Shown here: positions 27,593 to 37,344 of the stretch, in pieces | Layout: every line of letters begins with the position of its first letter | Numbering within the stretch: position 1 is the first letter of the stretch | NCBI RefSeq assembly: GCF_000702305.1 | Contig: NZ_JNLC01000015.1 | Location: 110,001-174,000 of the forward strand | Origin: Allobosea sp. 117 | GTDB lineage: Bacteria; Pseudomonadota; Alphaproteobacteria; Rhizobiales; Xanthobacteraceae | DNA: 64,000 nucleotides | Direction of reading: 5' to 3' | Position numbers and translations under genes: made by a program | Notes under the pieces: generated by a model | Told to the model about the DNA's origin: nothing | What the model saw: the letters and a program-made list of their open reading frames with translations, nothing else | The model's database searches: none

Positions 27593-30568
27593 ATGTCGCG
27601 CGCTGATCAAAACGAAGCCTTCCTCAACACCTCCTTCCTCTACGGTGCCAACGCCGCCTGGATCGAGGACCTCTATGCCCGCTACGAAGTGGACCCGAGC
27701 TCGGTCGACGCCGAGTGGCAGGTGTTCTTCGCCGGGCTGAAGGACAACGCCGCCGACGTCGAGAAGAGCGCCCGCGGCGCTTCCTGGAAGAAGGAGGGCT
27801 GGCCGATCCACGCCAATGGCGAGCTGGTCTCGGCCATGGACGGCCACTGGATCGAGGTCGAGAAGGCGGTCGGCGACAAGCTCAAGGCCAAGATCGCCGA
27901 GAAGGCGCAGAAGACCGGCGTCGAGCTCTCCGCCGCCGACGTGCAGCAGGCCACCCGCGATTCCGTCAAGGCGCTGATGATGATCCGCGCCTACCGCATG
28001 CGCGGCCATTTCCACGCCAAGCTCGACCCGCTCGGCCTCGAGCCGGTGCGCTCGGCTCCCGAGCTCGACCCAGCCTCCTACGGCTTCCGCGAGGCCGATC
28101 TCGACCGGCCGATCTTCATCGACCACGTGCTCGGCATGGAGTTCGCCACCGTCCGCCAGATGACGGCGATCCTGCAGCGTACCTACTGCCAGACGCTCGG
28201 CGTCGAGTTCATGCACATCTCCTCGCCCGAGGAGAAGGCCTGGATCCAGGAGCGCATCGAGGGTCCGGACAAGGAGATCAGCTTCACCCGCGAGGGCAAG
28301 CGCGCCATCCTCAACAAGCTGATCGAGGCCGAGGGCTTCGAGAAGTTCCTCGACGTGCGCTACACCGGCACCAAGCGCTTCGGCCTCGATGGCGGCGAGA
28401 GCCTGATCCCGGCGCTCGAGCAGATCATCAAGCGCGGCGGCAATCTCGGCGTGAAGGAGATCGTGCTGGGCATGGCCCATCGCGGCCGTCTCAACGTGCT
28501 GACGCAAGTGATGGGCAAGCCGCACCGCGCGCTGTTCCACGAGTTCAAGGGCGGCTCCTGGGCGCCCGACGAGGTGGAAGGCTCCGGCGACGTGAAGTAC
28601 CACCTCGGCGCCTCCTCGGACCGCGAGTTCGACGGCAACCAGGTGCACCTCTCGCTCACCGCCAACCCCTCGCATCTTGAGATCGTCGACCCGGTCGTGC
28701 TCGGCAAGGCGCGCGCCAAGCAGGACCTGCTCGGCGACACCGAGCGCACCCAGGTCATGCCGCTGCTGCTGCATGGTGACGCCGCCTTCGCCGGCCAGGG
28801 CGTGGTGGCGGAGTGTTTCGGCCTCTCCGGCCTGAAGGGCCACCGCACCGGCGGCTCGGTGCACTTCATCATCAACAACCAGATCGGCTTCACCACCTAT
28901 CCGCGCTTCTCACGCTCCTCGCCCTATCCGTCGGACGTCGCCAAGACCATCGAGGCGCCGATCTTCCACGTGAACGGCGACGACCCCGAGGCCGTGACCT
29001 TCGCCGCCAAGATCGCCACCGAGTTCCGCCAGCGCTTCCGCAAGCCGGTGGTGGTCGACATGTTCTGCTACCGTCGCTTCGGCCACAATGAAGGCGACGA
29101 GCCTGCCTTCACCCAGCCGCTGATGTACAAGGCGATCAAGCAGCACCCGAGCACGCTGGAGATCTATTTCTCCAAGCTGGAGAAGGAAGGCGTCGTCGAC
29201 GCCGCCGAGTTCGACCGCATGAAGGCCGACTGGCGCGCCCGCCTCGACAACGAGTACGACGCCGGCCAGGCCTACAAGCCGAACAAGGCCGACTGGCTGG
29301 ACGGCCGCTGGGCGGGGCTTAAGAGCGCCGAGGACGAGGACGATTCACGCCGCGGCGTCACCGGCGTCGACCTCGACGAGCTGCGCGACATCGGCCGCAA
29401 GATCACCACCGTGCCGGAGGGCTTCCACGTCCACCGCACCATCCAGCGCTTCCTCGACGCCCGCGCCAGGTCGATCTCGGAAGGCACCGGCATCGACTGG
29501 TCGACCGGCGAGGCGCTCGCCTATACGACCCTGCTGCTCGAAGGCCATCCGGTGCGCTTGTCCGGCCAGGACAGCGAGCGCGGCACCTTCTCGCAGCGCC
29601 ATTCGGTGCTTACCGACCAGGAGAACGAGGACCGCTACACGCCCTTCAACCATCTGCGCGAGGGGCAGGCCCGCTACGAGGTCATCAACTCGATGCTCTC
29701 GGAAGAGGCGGTGCTCGGTTTCGAATACGGGTATTCGCTCTCCGAGCCGAATGCCCTGACCCTGTGGGAAGCGCAGTTCGGCGACTTCGCCAACGGCGCG
29801 CAGGTGATCTTCGACCAGTTCCTGTCGTCCGGCGAGCGCAAGTGGCTGCGCATGTCCGGCCTCGTCTGCCTGCTGCCGCACGGCTATGAGGGCCAGGGTC
29901 CCGAGCATTCCTCGGCCCGCCTCGAGCGCTTCCTGCAGATGTGCGCCGAGGACAACATGCAGGTCGCCAATGTCACCACGCCGGCGAACCTGTTCCACAT
30001 CCTGCGCCGGCAATTGAAGCGCGACTTCCGCAAGCCGCTGATCCTGATGACGCCGAAGAGCCTGCTGCGCCACAAGCGCGCCGTCTCGACGCTCGCGGAG
30101 TTCGGCACCGGCACCAGCTTCCACCGCGTGCTGTGGGACGATGCGGAGAAGATGACCGGCGAGAAGCCCGCCGAGGCGATCACGCTGAAGCCCGACGCCG
30201 AGATCCGCCGCGTCGTGCTGTGCTCGGGCAAGGTCTATTACGACCTGTTCGAGGAGCGCGAGCGCCGCGGCATCAATGACATCTACCTGCTGCGCGTCGA
30301 GCAGCTCTTTCCGTTCCCGCTCAAGTCGCTGGTGAACGAGCTCTCCCGCTTCCGGCAGGCGGAGATCGTGTGGTGCCAGGAAGAGCCGAAGAACCAGGGC
30401 GCCTGGGCCTTCGTCCAGCCCTATCTCGAATGGGTGCTGGAGCAGATCGGAGCGGCCTCGTCGCGCCCGCGCTATGCGGGCCGGCCGGCCTCCGCCGCGA
30501 CGGCGACCGGGCTGATGTCGAAGCATCTCGCTCAGCTCAAGGCCTTCCTGCAGGACGCGCTGGGCTGA
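27593..30568 (+). CDS. sucA: 2-oxoglutarate dehydrogenase E1 component
   Basis: 991 residues, full length. The N-terminal 'LNTSFLYGANAAWIEDLYARY' is the E2-interacting extension specific to OGDH E1. The thiamine diphosphate site includes 'GMAHRGRLN', 'HGDAAFAGQGVVAE' and 'GSVHFIINNQIGFTT'; the transketolase-like Pyr domain and the 'EEPKNQGAW' C-terminal domain follow. It decarboxylates 2-oxoglutarate and succinylates the lipoyl arm of SucB. GGGAG ends 6 nt before the ATG at 27593, fixing the start. It is followed 52 bp later by sucB, with a CCGGG/CCCGG hairpin in the gap. Confidence 0.96.
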   Translation: MSRADQNEAFLNTSFLYGANAAWIEDLYARYEVDPSSVDAEWQVFFAGLKDNAADVEKSARGASWKKEGWPIHANGELVSAMDGHWIEVEKAVGDKLKAKIAEKAQKTGVELSAADVQQATRDSVKALMMIRAYRMRGHFHAKLDPLGLEPVRSAPELDPASYGFREADLDRPIFIDHVLGMEFATVRQMTAILQRTYCQTLGVEFMHISSPEEKAWIQERIEGPDKEISFTREGKRAILNKLIEAEGFEKFLDVRYTGTKRFGLDGGESLIPALEQIIKRGGNLGVKEIVLGMAHRGRLNVLTQVMGKPHRALFHEFKGGSWAPDEVEGSGDVKYHLGASSDREFDGNQVHLSLTANPSHLEIVDPVVLGKARAKQDLLGDTERTQVMPLLLHGDAAFAGQGVVAECFGLSGLKGHRTGGSVHFIINNQIGFTTYPRFSRSSPYPSDVAKTIEAPIFHVNGDDPEAVTFAAKIATEFRQRFRKPVVVDMFCYRRFGHNEGDEPAFTQPLMYKAIKQHPSTLEIYFSKLEKEGVVDAAEFDRMKADWRARLDNEYDAGQAYKPNKADWLDGRWAGLKSAEDEDDSRRGVTGVDLDELRDIGRKITTVPEGFHVHRTIQRFLDARARSISEGTGIDWSTGEALAYTTLLLEGHPVRLSGQDSERGTFSQRHSVLTDQENEDRYTPFNHLREGQARYEVINSMLSEEAVLGFEYGYSLSEPNALTLWEAQFGDFANGAQVIFDQFLSSGERKWLRMSGLVCLLPHGYEGQGPEHSSARLERFLQMCAEDNMQVANVTTPANLFHILRRQLKRDFRKPLILMTPKSLLRHKRAVSTLAEFGTGTSFHRVLWDDAEKMTGEKPAEAITLKPDAEIRRVVLCSGKVYYDLFEERERRGINDIYLLRVEQLFPFPLKSLVNELSRFRQAEIVWCQEEPKNQGAWAFVQPYLEWVLEQIGAASSRPRYAGRPASAATATGLMSKHLAQLKAFLQDALG

Positions 30569-30620
30569 TATTCAACCGGGGCGCGCGAGGCGCCCGGCTA
30601 CTAGGTGAGGACGAACGAGC

Positions 30621-31865
30621 ATGGCTACCGAGATCCGCGTTCCGACGCTGGGCGAATCGGTCACCGAGGCGACCATCGGCAAGTGGTTCAAGAAGGCCGG
30701 CGACGCCGTCGCCGCCGATGAGCCGATCGTGGAGCTCGAAACCGACAAGGTAACGATCGAGGTGCCGGCGCCCGCCGCCGGCGTGCTGTCCGAGATCATC
30801 GCCAAGGACGGCGAGACAGTCGGCGTCGGCGCCCTGCTCGGCCAGATCGGCGAAGGCGGAGGCGCCGCCAAGGCCGCCGCTCCCGCACCTGCCCCGGCCA
30901 AGGCCGAAGCCCCGAAGGCCGAGGCTCCCAAGCCCGCCCCGGCACCCGCGGCCCCGGCCGCCGCTACTGCCGGCTCGAACGGCCCGGCCGTGGCCAAGCT
31001 CGCCGTCGAGAGCGGCATCAACCCCGCCATGCTGGCCGGCTCCGGCAAGGACGGCCGGGTGACCAAGGGCGACATGCTGGCCGCCATCGCCACCGGCGTC
31101 TCGGCTCCCGCTCCGGCGCCGGCCGCCCCGGTCGTGGCGCGCGCGCCCTCCAGCGCAGACGACGCCGCCCGCGAAGAGCGGGTGAAGATGACCAAGCTGC
31201 GCCAGACCATCGCCCGGCGGTTGAAGGACGCGCAGAACACCGCCGCCATGCTCACCACCTTCAACGACGTCGACATGTCGGCGGTGATGAGCCTGCGCGC
31301 GCAGTACAAGGACGTGTTCGAGAAGAAGCATGGCGTGAAGCTCGGCTTCATGGGCTTCTTCACCAAGGCGGTGATCCAGGCGCTGAAGGACGTGCCGGAA
31401 GTCAACGCCGAGATCGACGGCCAGGACCTCATCTACAAGAACTACTACAACATCGGCATCGCGGTCGGCACCGATAAGGGCCTGGTCGTGCCGGTGGTGC
31501 GCGACGCCGACCAGCTCTCCATCGCCGGCATCGAGAAGGCGATCGCCGGCTATGGCCGCAAGGCGCGCGACGGCAAGCTCGGCATCGAGGACATGCAGGG
31601 CGGCACCTTCACCATCACCAATGGCGGCATCTACGGCTCGCTGATGTCGACGCCGATCCTCAACGCGCCGCAGTCCGGCATTCTCGGCATGCACCGCATC
31701 GAGGAGCGCCCGGTCGTGGTGAAGGGTCAGATCGTCGCCCGCCCGATGATGTATCTGGCGCTGAGCTACGACCACCGCATCGTCGACGGCAAGGGCGCGG
31801 TCACCTTCCTGGTGCGCGTCAAGGAAGCGCTGGAAGACCCGACCCGCCTCGTGCTGGACCTGTGA
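30621..31865 (+). CDS. sucB: 2-oxoglutarate dehydrogenase E2, dihydrolipoamide succinyltransferase
   Basis: 414 residues. Lipoyl domain 1-77 with the lipoylated K43 in 'ETDKVTIEV'; a flexible Ala/Pro/Lys linker; a peripheral-subunit-binding domain near 132-168 ('[29 protein letters not shown]'-like, split here); and the CAT-like catalytic domain from ~185 with 'SYDHRIVDG' supplying the active-site His and Asp. It transfers succinyl to CoA and forms the complex core. AGGTGAGGA precedes the ATG by 9 nt. Only one lipoyl domain, as usual for SucB. Its E3 partner lpd lies 2 kb further on, beyond an opposite-strand permease gene. Confidence 0.95.
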   Translation: MATEIRVPTLGESVTEATIGKWFKKAGDAVAADEPIVELETDKVTIEVPAPAAGVLSEIIAKDGETVGVGALLGQIGEGGGAAKAAAPAPAPAKAEAPKAEAPKPAPAPAAPAAATAGSNGPAVAKLAVESGINPAMLAGSGKDGRVTKGDMLAAIATGVSAPAPAPAAPVVARAPSSADDAAREERVKMTKLRQTIARRLKDAQNTAAMLTTFNDVDMSAVMSLRAQYKDVFEKKHGVKLGFMGFFTKAVIQALKDVPEVNAEIDGQDLIYKNYYNIGIAVGTDKGLVVPVVRDADQLSIAGIEKAIAGYGRKARDGKLGIEDMQGGTFTITNGGIYGSLMSTPILNAPQSGILGMHRIEERPVVVKGQIVARPMMYLALSYDHRIVDGKGAVTFLVRVKEALEDPTRLVLDL

Positions 31866-31927
31866 TCCACTCTGCCGTCGTCCCGGACGCCGGAAGGCCG
31901 CTCCGGGACCACGAATATCGGAAAGCC

Positions 31928-31958
31928 ACGGCCGCGATCCCCGGATCGCGGCCGTTTT
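31928..31958 (+). terminator. Strong intrinsic terminator after sucB
   Basis: ACGGCCGCGATCC (31928-31940) and GGATCGCGGCCGT (31943-31955) form a perfect 13-bp stem followed by TTTTCCTT. A smaller hairpin, GTCCCGGA/TCCGGGAC (31880-31909), lies between it and the sucB stop. The convergent permease gene ends at 31969, so this marks the operon boundary. Confidence 0.85.
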
Positions 31959-31968
31959 CCTTACCGCC

Positions 31969-33636
31969 TCACGGATGGATGACCATCAGCGTGAAGGGGT
32001 AGACATAGGCCTGCAGCATCACCAGCACGCCGACGAGGCAGGCCAGCACGATCGAGTGCCAGAACACGAAGCGCAGGATCGAGCCTTCATGGCCGAACCA
32101 GTTGGTGGCGGTCGAGGCGACGACGATCGACTGCGCGTCGATCATCTTGCCCATCACGCCGCCCGAGGAGTTGGCCGCGCCCATCAGGATCGGCGAGAGG
32201 CCCAGCTGCTGGGCGGTGATCTTCTGCAGCCCGCCGAACAGCACGTTCGAGGCGGTGTCCGATCCCGTCAGCGCCACGCCGAGCCAGCCCAGCAGCGTGC
32301 CGAAGAAGGGATAGAGCACGCCGGCGCTGGCGAAGGCGAGGCCGAGCGTGGCGTCGAGCCCGGAGAAGCGTGTCAGCGTGCCGATGGCCAGCATCGCTGC
32401 GATGGTCAGCAGCGAGGCCCGCAGGATCCAGATGGTCTTGCCGTATTCCTTGATCATGCGCAGCGGCGAGAAGCCCATCAGCGTGCCGAAGATAAGCGCT
32501 GCCAGCAGCATGCCGGTGCCGGTGTAGGACACGTAGGTGAAGGCGAAGACCGCCGCCTCCTTCGCCGGCGCCGCCACGACGGGCGGCACCTTCTCGACCA
32601 TCTGATGCAGGCCGGGCACCGGGTAGTTCCAGGTGAAGATCGGATTCACCAGCTTCTTGAACCAGTCGGTGCCCCAGACCAGCAGGATCACGCAGACGAT
32701 GATCCAGGGTAGCAGCGCGCCCCACACCTCGCTGCTGGTCGGCTTCACCACGGGAGCCTCAACCCGCGGGGGCATGGTGGAGGCTGAATCGTCATGCGTG
32801 CGCAGCGCCGGCGAGAGCCACAGCTTGGCCGGCTGCCAGATTTTCAGGAAGCCGATCAGCGCCGCCATCGAGATCAGCGAGGCGCCGATGTCGACGATCC
32901 ACGGATTGATGAAATTCGAGATGAGAAACTGCGGTACCGCGAAGCTGACGCCGCAGACCAGGATAGCGGGCCAGATCTGCATCATGCCGCGCCAGCCGGC
33001 AAACGCGCAGACCACCCAGAACGGCACGATCAGCGAGAAGATCGGCAATTGCCGTCCCACCATCGCGCCGAGCAGATAGGGATCGAGCCCGGTGACGCTG
33101 GCGAGGCCGGCGATCGGCGTGCCGAGCGCGCCATAGGCGACCGGCGCGGTGTTGGCGATCAGCGAGAGCCCGGAGGCGGCAAGCGGCGAGAAGCCGAGCC
33201 CCATCAGGATCGCTCCGGTCACCGCCACCGGCGTTCCGAAGCCGGAGGCGCCCTCGAAGAAGGCGCCGAAGGAAAAGGCGATGAGCAGCAATTGCAGCCG
33301 CCGATCCTCGGTGACGCCGCCGATCGTCTGTTCCAGCACCTTGAACCGGCCGGTCGCGACCGTCAGCCGGTACATGAAGATGACGTTGAGGACGATCCAG
33401 CCGATCGGGAACAGCCCGGTGACGACGCCGAATAGGGCGGCGCGGATCGCGATTCCGGCCGGCATGGTGAAGACGACCACCGAGACCAGGATAGCAACGA
33501 TCAGCGCGATGATCGCCGCTATGTGCGCCTGTACTTTTCCCGAGGCAATCATGACGAGCAGCGCAACCACTGGAATGGCTGCCGCGAGCGTCGAAAGAAC
33601 CATGCTATTTAATGGATTATATACTTGACTCCACAT
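31969..33636 (-). CDS. lctP: L-lactate permease (LctP family)
   Basis: 555 residues with about 13 membrane helices. 'EGASGFGTPVAVTGAILMGLGF' and 'TGSDTASNVLFGGLQKITAQQLG' are signatures of the LctP/LldP family, which takes up lactate (and glycolate) with protons. ATG 33636 follows GGGGAAG by about 8 nt. No lactate dehydrogenase or LldR-type regulator is next to it. It is inserted, in opposite orientation, between sucB and lpd. A GTAAATTTAC palindrome (33668-33677) lies about 35 bp upstream of its start and may be an operator. Confidence 0.92.
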   Translation of the reverse strand: MWSQVYNPLNSMVLSTLAAAIPVVALLVMIASGKVQAHIAAIIALIVAILVSVVVFTMPAGIAIRAALFGVVTGLFPIGWIVLNVIFMYRLTVATGRFKVLEQTIGGVTEDRRLQLLLIAFSFGAFFEGASGFGTPVAVTGAILMGLGFSPLAASGLSLIANTAPVAYGALGTPIAGLASVTGLDPYLLGAMVGRQLPIFSLIVPFWVVCAFAGWRGMMQIWPAILVCGVSFAVPQFLISNFINPWIVDIGASLISMAALIGFLKIWQPAKLWLSPALRTHDDSASTMPPRVEAPVVKPTSSEVWGALLPWIIVCVILLVWGTDWFKKLVNPIFTWNYPVPGLHQMVEKVPPVVAAPAKEAAVFAFTYVSYTGTGMLLAALIFGTLMGFSPLRMIKEYGKTIWILRASLLTIAAMLAIGTLTRFSGLDATLGLAFASAGVLYPFFGTLLGWLGVALTGSDTASNVLFGGLQKITAQQLGLSPILMGAANSSGGVMGKMIDAQSIVVASTATNWFGHEGSILRFVFWHSIVLACLVGVLVMLQAYVYPFTLMVIHP

Positions 33637-33954
33637 CGCGTTTCTTCCCCTACGTAAAGTAATTTTGGTAAATTTACTTAGGGTGACGCGATGAACTTAA
33701 GTTGCAATGCAGACTAAAGTCGCATCAATACATTACCTATGGGAAGATTTAACTTCCGCACGGGAAGGTCGCGTCGATTTCGCGCCTCTGCCCTGCGCCC
33801 GACGCGCCGCTTGAGAGCGTGACACCTGACGGCGGGGCATGTAATTTCGCGCTCCGCGCGACACCGCGCATCCCCGCCCGGCGCCGGCACGACTGACAAG
33901 CAGAACAACCTCGACGCCATCCCCCCGAAAGAACGAATGCCCGAGAAGGTGAGC
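33637..33954. other. Divergent lctP-lpd intergenic region
   Basis: 318 bp, AT-rich from 33637 to about 33760 and GC-rich after. It holds GTAAATTTAC (33668-33677) and an AAGTAA-N11-TTACTT dyad (33657-33679), both well placed to act on lctP transcription. A TTGCAA at 33702-33707 could be a -35 for lpd, but no good -10 follows. No convincing gene is seen; an Arg-rich leftward frame here is rejected. Confidence 0.5.
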
Positions 33955-35355
<1,401 letters not shown>

Positions 35356-35397
35356 TCGGCGCGCGGCCCGTCATTCACGCCGACGTAAAATGAAACA

Positions 35398-35419
35398 GCC
35401 CGGAGAGCGCTCTCCGGGC
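35398..35419. terminator. 22-bp perfect palindrome, bidirectional terminator between lpd and a small peptide gene
   Basis: GCCCGGAGAGC/GCTCTCCGGGC is a perfect palindrome between two converging genes. On the minus strand it is followed by TGTTTCATTTTA, so it serves best as terminator for the leftward peptide gene; on the plus strand only CGTTCGCATTTC follows. Confidence 0.65.
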
Positions 35420-35451
35420 CGTTCGCATTTCGAAGACGGTCAGGGCGTTGG

Positions 35452-35586
35452 TCAGGTGCCCTTGGTGTCGGTCTGCGTCGTGGTCGGCTGGGAAGATGAG
35501 GCATGCGCCGGGCAGTCGGCGAGCGCGACGCCGGAGGCAGCGGCCGTAAGAGACAGCGCGAGGAGCGCAGTCGCGAAACGCTTCAT
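35452..35586 (-). CDS. 44-residue secreted peptide, unknown function
   Basis: Translating the minus strand from ATG 35586 gives a 44-residue product: a signal peptide MKRFATALLALSLTAAASG followed by 'VALA', with cleavage before 'DCPAHASSSQ', and a mature tail of about 20 residues rich in Thr, Ser and Gln ending 'TDTKGT'. GGAG lies 8 nt before the ATG, a very good ribosome site, and a perfect palindromic terminator follows the stop at 35398-35419. This combination argues for a real gene. The mature peptide has one Cys. No family is recognised. Confidence 0.65.
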   Translation of the reverse strand: MKRFATALLALSLTAAASGVALADCPAHASSSQPTTTQTDTKGT

Positions 35587-35699
35587 GTCACGAACTCCTT
35601 GGATAGGGCCCCGGTAGGCTCATGCTGACGCGGACGGCTCCCGGAGAAAAGCCCCCGGCTGCCTGAAATTGACGCAAGGTCACTCCCGGAGCACCGATC

Positions 35700-36134
35700 T
35701 CACGCATCCGTGTAGGTGACGGCCTCGATCCGCCAGCCATCCGGGTCGATCAGGAATGCCGCGTAATAGCCCTGCCCGTAATGCGGCCTATAGCCGGGCG
35801 CCCCGTTGTCGGTGGCGCCGCTGGCGAGCCCGGCGGCATGGAAGGCGTCCACCGCCGCGGCATCCGGCGCCAGGAAGCAGAGGTGGAAGCCGGGCGGACA
35901 CTGGATCTCGCCCGCGCGCTGTTCCACCCAGAACGGCGCCGCACCGGGCATGCCTTCCGGCGCCGGCAATTCGCCCGCCGGGCCCCAGCAGGCCGAGGGA
36001 CCGCCGACCTCCATGTAATGGGCGAGGCGGACGAGCTGCAGCGGCGCCAGCACCGCGTCGTAGAAGGCGATCGCGCGCATGATGTCGGTGACGCCGATCG
36101 ACATGTGCTCGATGACCGGGCGGACGGGGATCAT
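35700..36134 (-). CDS. VOC-superfamily (glyoxalase/bleomycin-resistance-like) protein
   Basis: 144 residues with the paired beta-alpha-beta-beta-beta modules of the VOC fold: 'IEHMSIGVTDIMRAIAFYDAVL' at the N-terminus and 'YYAAFLIDPDGWRIEAVTY' at the end. The metal ligands appear to be H9 and the late Glu (IEAV), as in lactoylglutathione-lyase-like proteins, but the reaction is unknown. The ATG overlaps the xerC stop as ATGA, so it is translated from the xerC message; the frame extends upstream within xerC but has no independent start signal. Confidence 0.8.
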   Translation of the reverse strand: MIPVRPVIEHMSIGVTDIMRAIAFYDAVLAPLQLVRLAHYMEVGGPSACWGPAGELPAPEGMPGAAPFWVEQRAGEIQCPPGFHLCFLAPDAAAVDAFHAAGLASGATDNGAPGYRPHYGQGYYAAFLIDPDGWRIEAVTYTDA

Positions 36135-37132
36135 GATCCTGCTTTCACTTGCGCGCGCGGATGGGCGGAACGCCAGGCCGACATCAGCGCGGCGGCGTCG
36201 ACCGCGGCATAGATCTGGGTGGTGGAGAGCGAGGCGTGGCCGAGCAGCTCCTGTATGGAGCGCAGGTCGCCGCCGCGTGCGAGAAGATGCGTCGCGAAGG
36301 AATGGCGCAGCGCATGCGGCGTCGCGCTGTCCGGCAGGCCGAGGCTGCCGCGCATGCGCTCCACCGCAAGCTGCACGATGCGCGGCGAGAGTGGGCCGCC
36401 CTTGGCGCCGCGGAACAGCGGCCCGTCCGGCGGAAGGCTCCACGGGCAGAGCCGTACATAATCGGCGACGAGTTCGAGCACCGGCTGCAGCACCGGCACC
36501 ATGCGCGTCTTGCCGCCCTTGCCGGTGACGGTGACATGGTCGCCCGCGCCCGGCGCCGGCACCTCGCCGGCCGTCAGCGCCAGCGCCTCGGAGATGCGCA
36601 GCCCCGAGCCGTAGAGCAGCGCGATCACCGCCGCGTCGCGCGCCAGCACCCAGGGCTCGCGATCCTCGCCGGCCCGCGTGGCCGGATTCGCGAGCGCGCG
36701 CGCATCAGCGATCGACACCGGGCGCGGCAGGCTCCGGGCAAGCTTCGGCGCCCGCACGGCGGCGAGCGCGCCGACCTTGCCGAGCCCCTCGCGCTCCAGA
36801 TGCCGACCGAAGGAGCGCGCGGCGGCGAGAAAACGCATCAGCGTGCGCGCCTCGATTCCCTCCGCCCGCCGCGCCGCGATCACCGCCCGCACGTCGCGCG
36901 GGTGGAGCGCGCCGAGCGCGGCAAGGTCCGGCCGCTGCCCGAGATGCTGCGTCATCAGGGTGAGGAAGGTCGAAAGGTCGCGCGCATAGGCCTCGCGCGT
37001 CTTGGCCGAGAGCCGCCGCTCATGCGCCAGCCGGTCGAGCCAGGAACGCAGCGCGGCGGCCACTTCCGGCGGCTGCGCGGCGATCAGCCCCCGCTCCGCC
37101 CGCTCGGCCTTCTCGACGTCGCTGCTCGCCAT
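36131..37132 (-). CDS. xerC: Tyrosine recombinase XerC
   Basis: 333 residues. An N-terminal SAM-like core-binding domain (about 25-115, 'LRSWLDRLAHERRLSAKTREAYARDL') and a C-terminal catalytic domain with the Arg in 'GSGLRISEAL', 'GKGGKTRMVP', 'HALRHSFATHLL' (H-x-x-R), 'LLGHASLSTTQIYAAV' with His and the nucleophilic Tyr. It resolves chromosome dimers at dif with XerD. ATG 37132 is preferred (AAGGGAA upstream); the alternative ATG 37162 lies in the loop of the dyad at 37151-37173. A role as an integrase is unlikely: no mobile-element genes are nearby, and the xerC-priA pairing is common in alphaproteobacteria. Confidence 0.9.
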   Translation of the reverse strand: MASSDVEKAERAERGLIAAQPPEVAAALRSWLDRLAHERRLSAKTREAYARDLSTFLTLMTQHLGQRPDLAALGALHPRDVRAVIAARRAEGIEARTLMRFLAAARSFGRHLEREGLGKVGALAAVRAPKLARSLPRPVSIADARALANPATRAGEDREPWVLARDAAVIALLYGSGLRISEALALTAGEVPAPGAGDHVTVTGKGGKTRMVPVLQPVLELVADYVRLCPWSLPPDGPLFRGAKGGPLSPRIVQLAVERMRGSLGLPDSATPHALRHSFATHLLARGGDLRSIQELLGHASLSTTQIYAAVDAAALMSAWRSAHPRAQVKAGS

Positions 37133-37150
37133 CCTGGCCCGTTCCCTTGA

Positions 37151-37173
37151 CAGTCTCGTCATTGTGGAGACTG
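37151..37173. repeat. CAGTCTC-N9-GAGACTG dyad between xerC and priA
   Basis: Perfect 7-bp inverted repeats separated by GTCATTGTG, in the divergent xerC/priA region. TTGACA (37147-37152) overlaps the left arm. It could be an operator or a leader hairpin of the xerC message. Confidence 0.45.
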
Positions 37174-37344
37174 AAGCTTAAATTTCACCGATCAGCCCCG
37201 GCGAAGTGGCCGGTTCGCGCCGCAGCCATTTGACTGCCGCTACGCCTGCGTCCGCGATGACGCTATGAAGGGCGCCTCGCATCAGGAGCCTAACCGATTC
37301 CCGCCCTGGAATTATTTCCACCCGCGCCGGAGCGCATCGTCGAC

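Noticed and set aside
36131-37132. XerC considered as an integrase of a mobile element
   Set aside because: No attachment repeats, excisionase, phage or transfer genes nearby; the protein has standard XerC length and sits beside priA as in other alphaproteobacteria.
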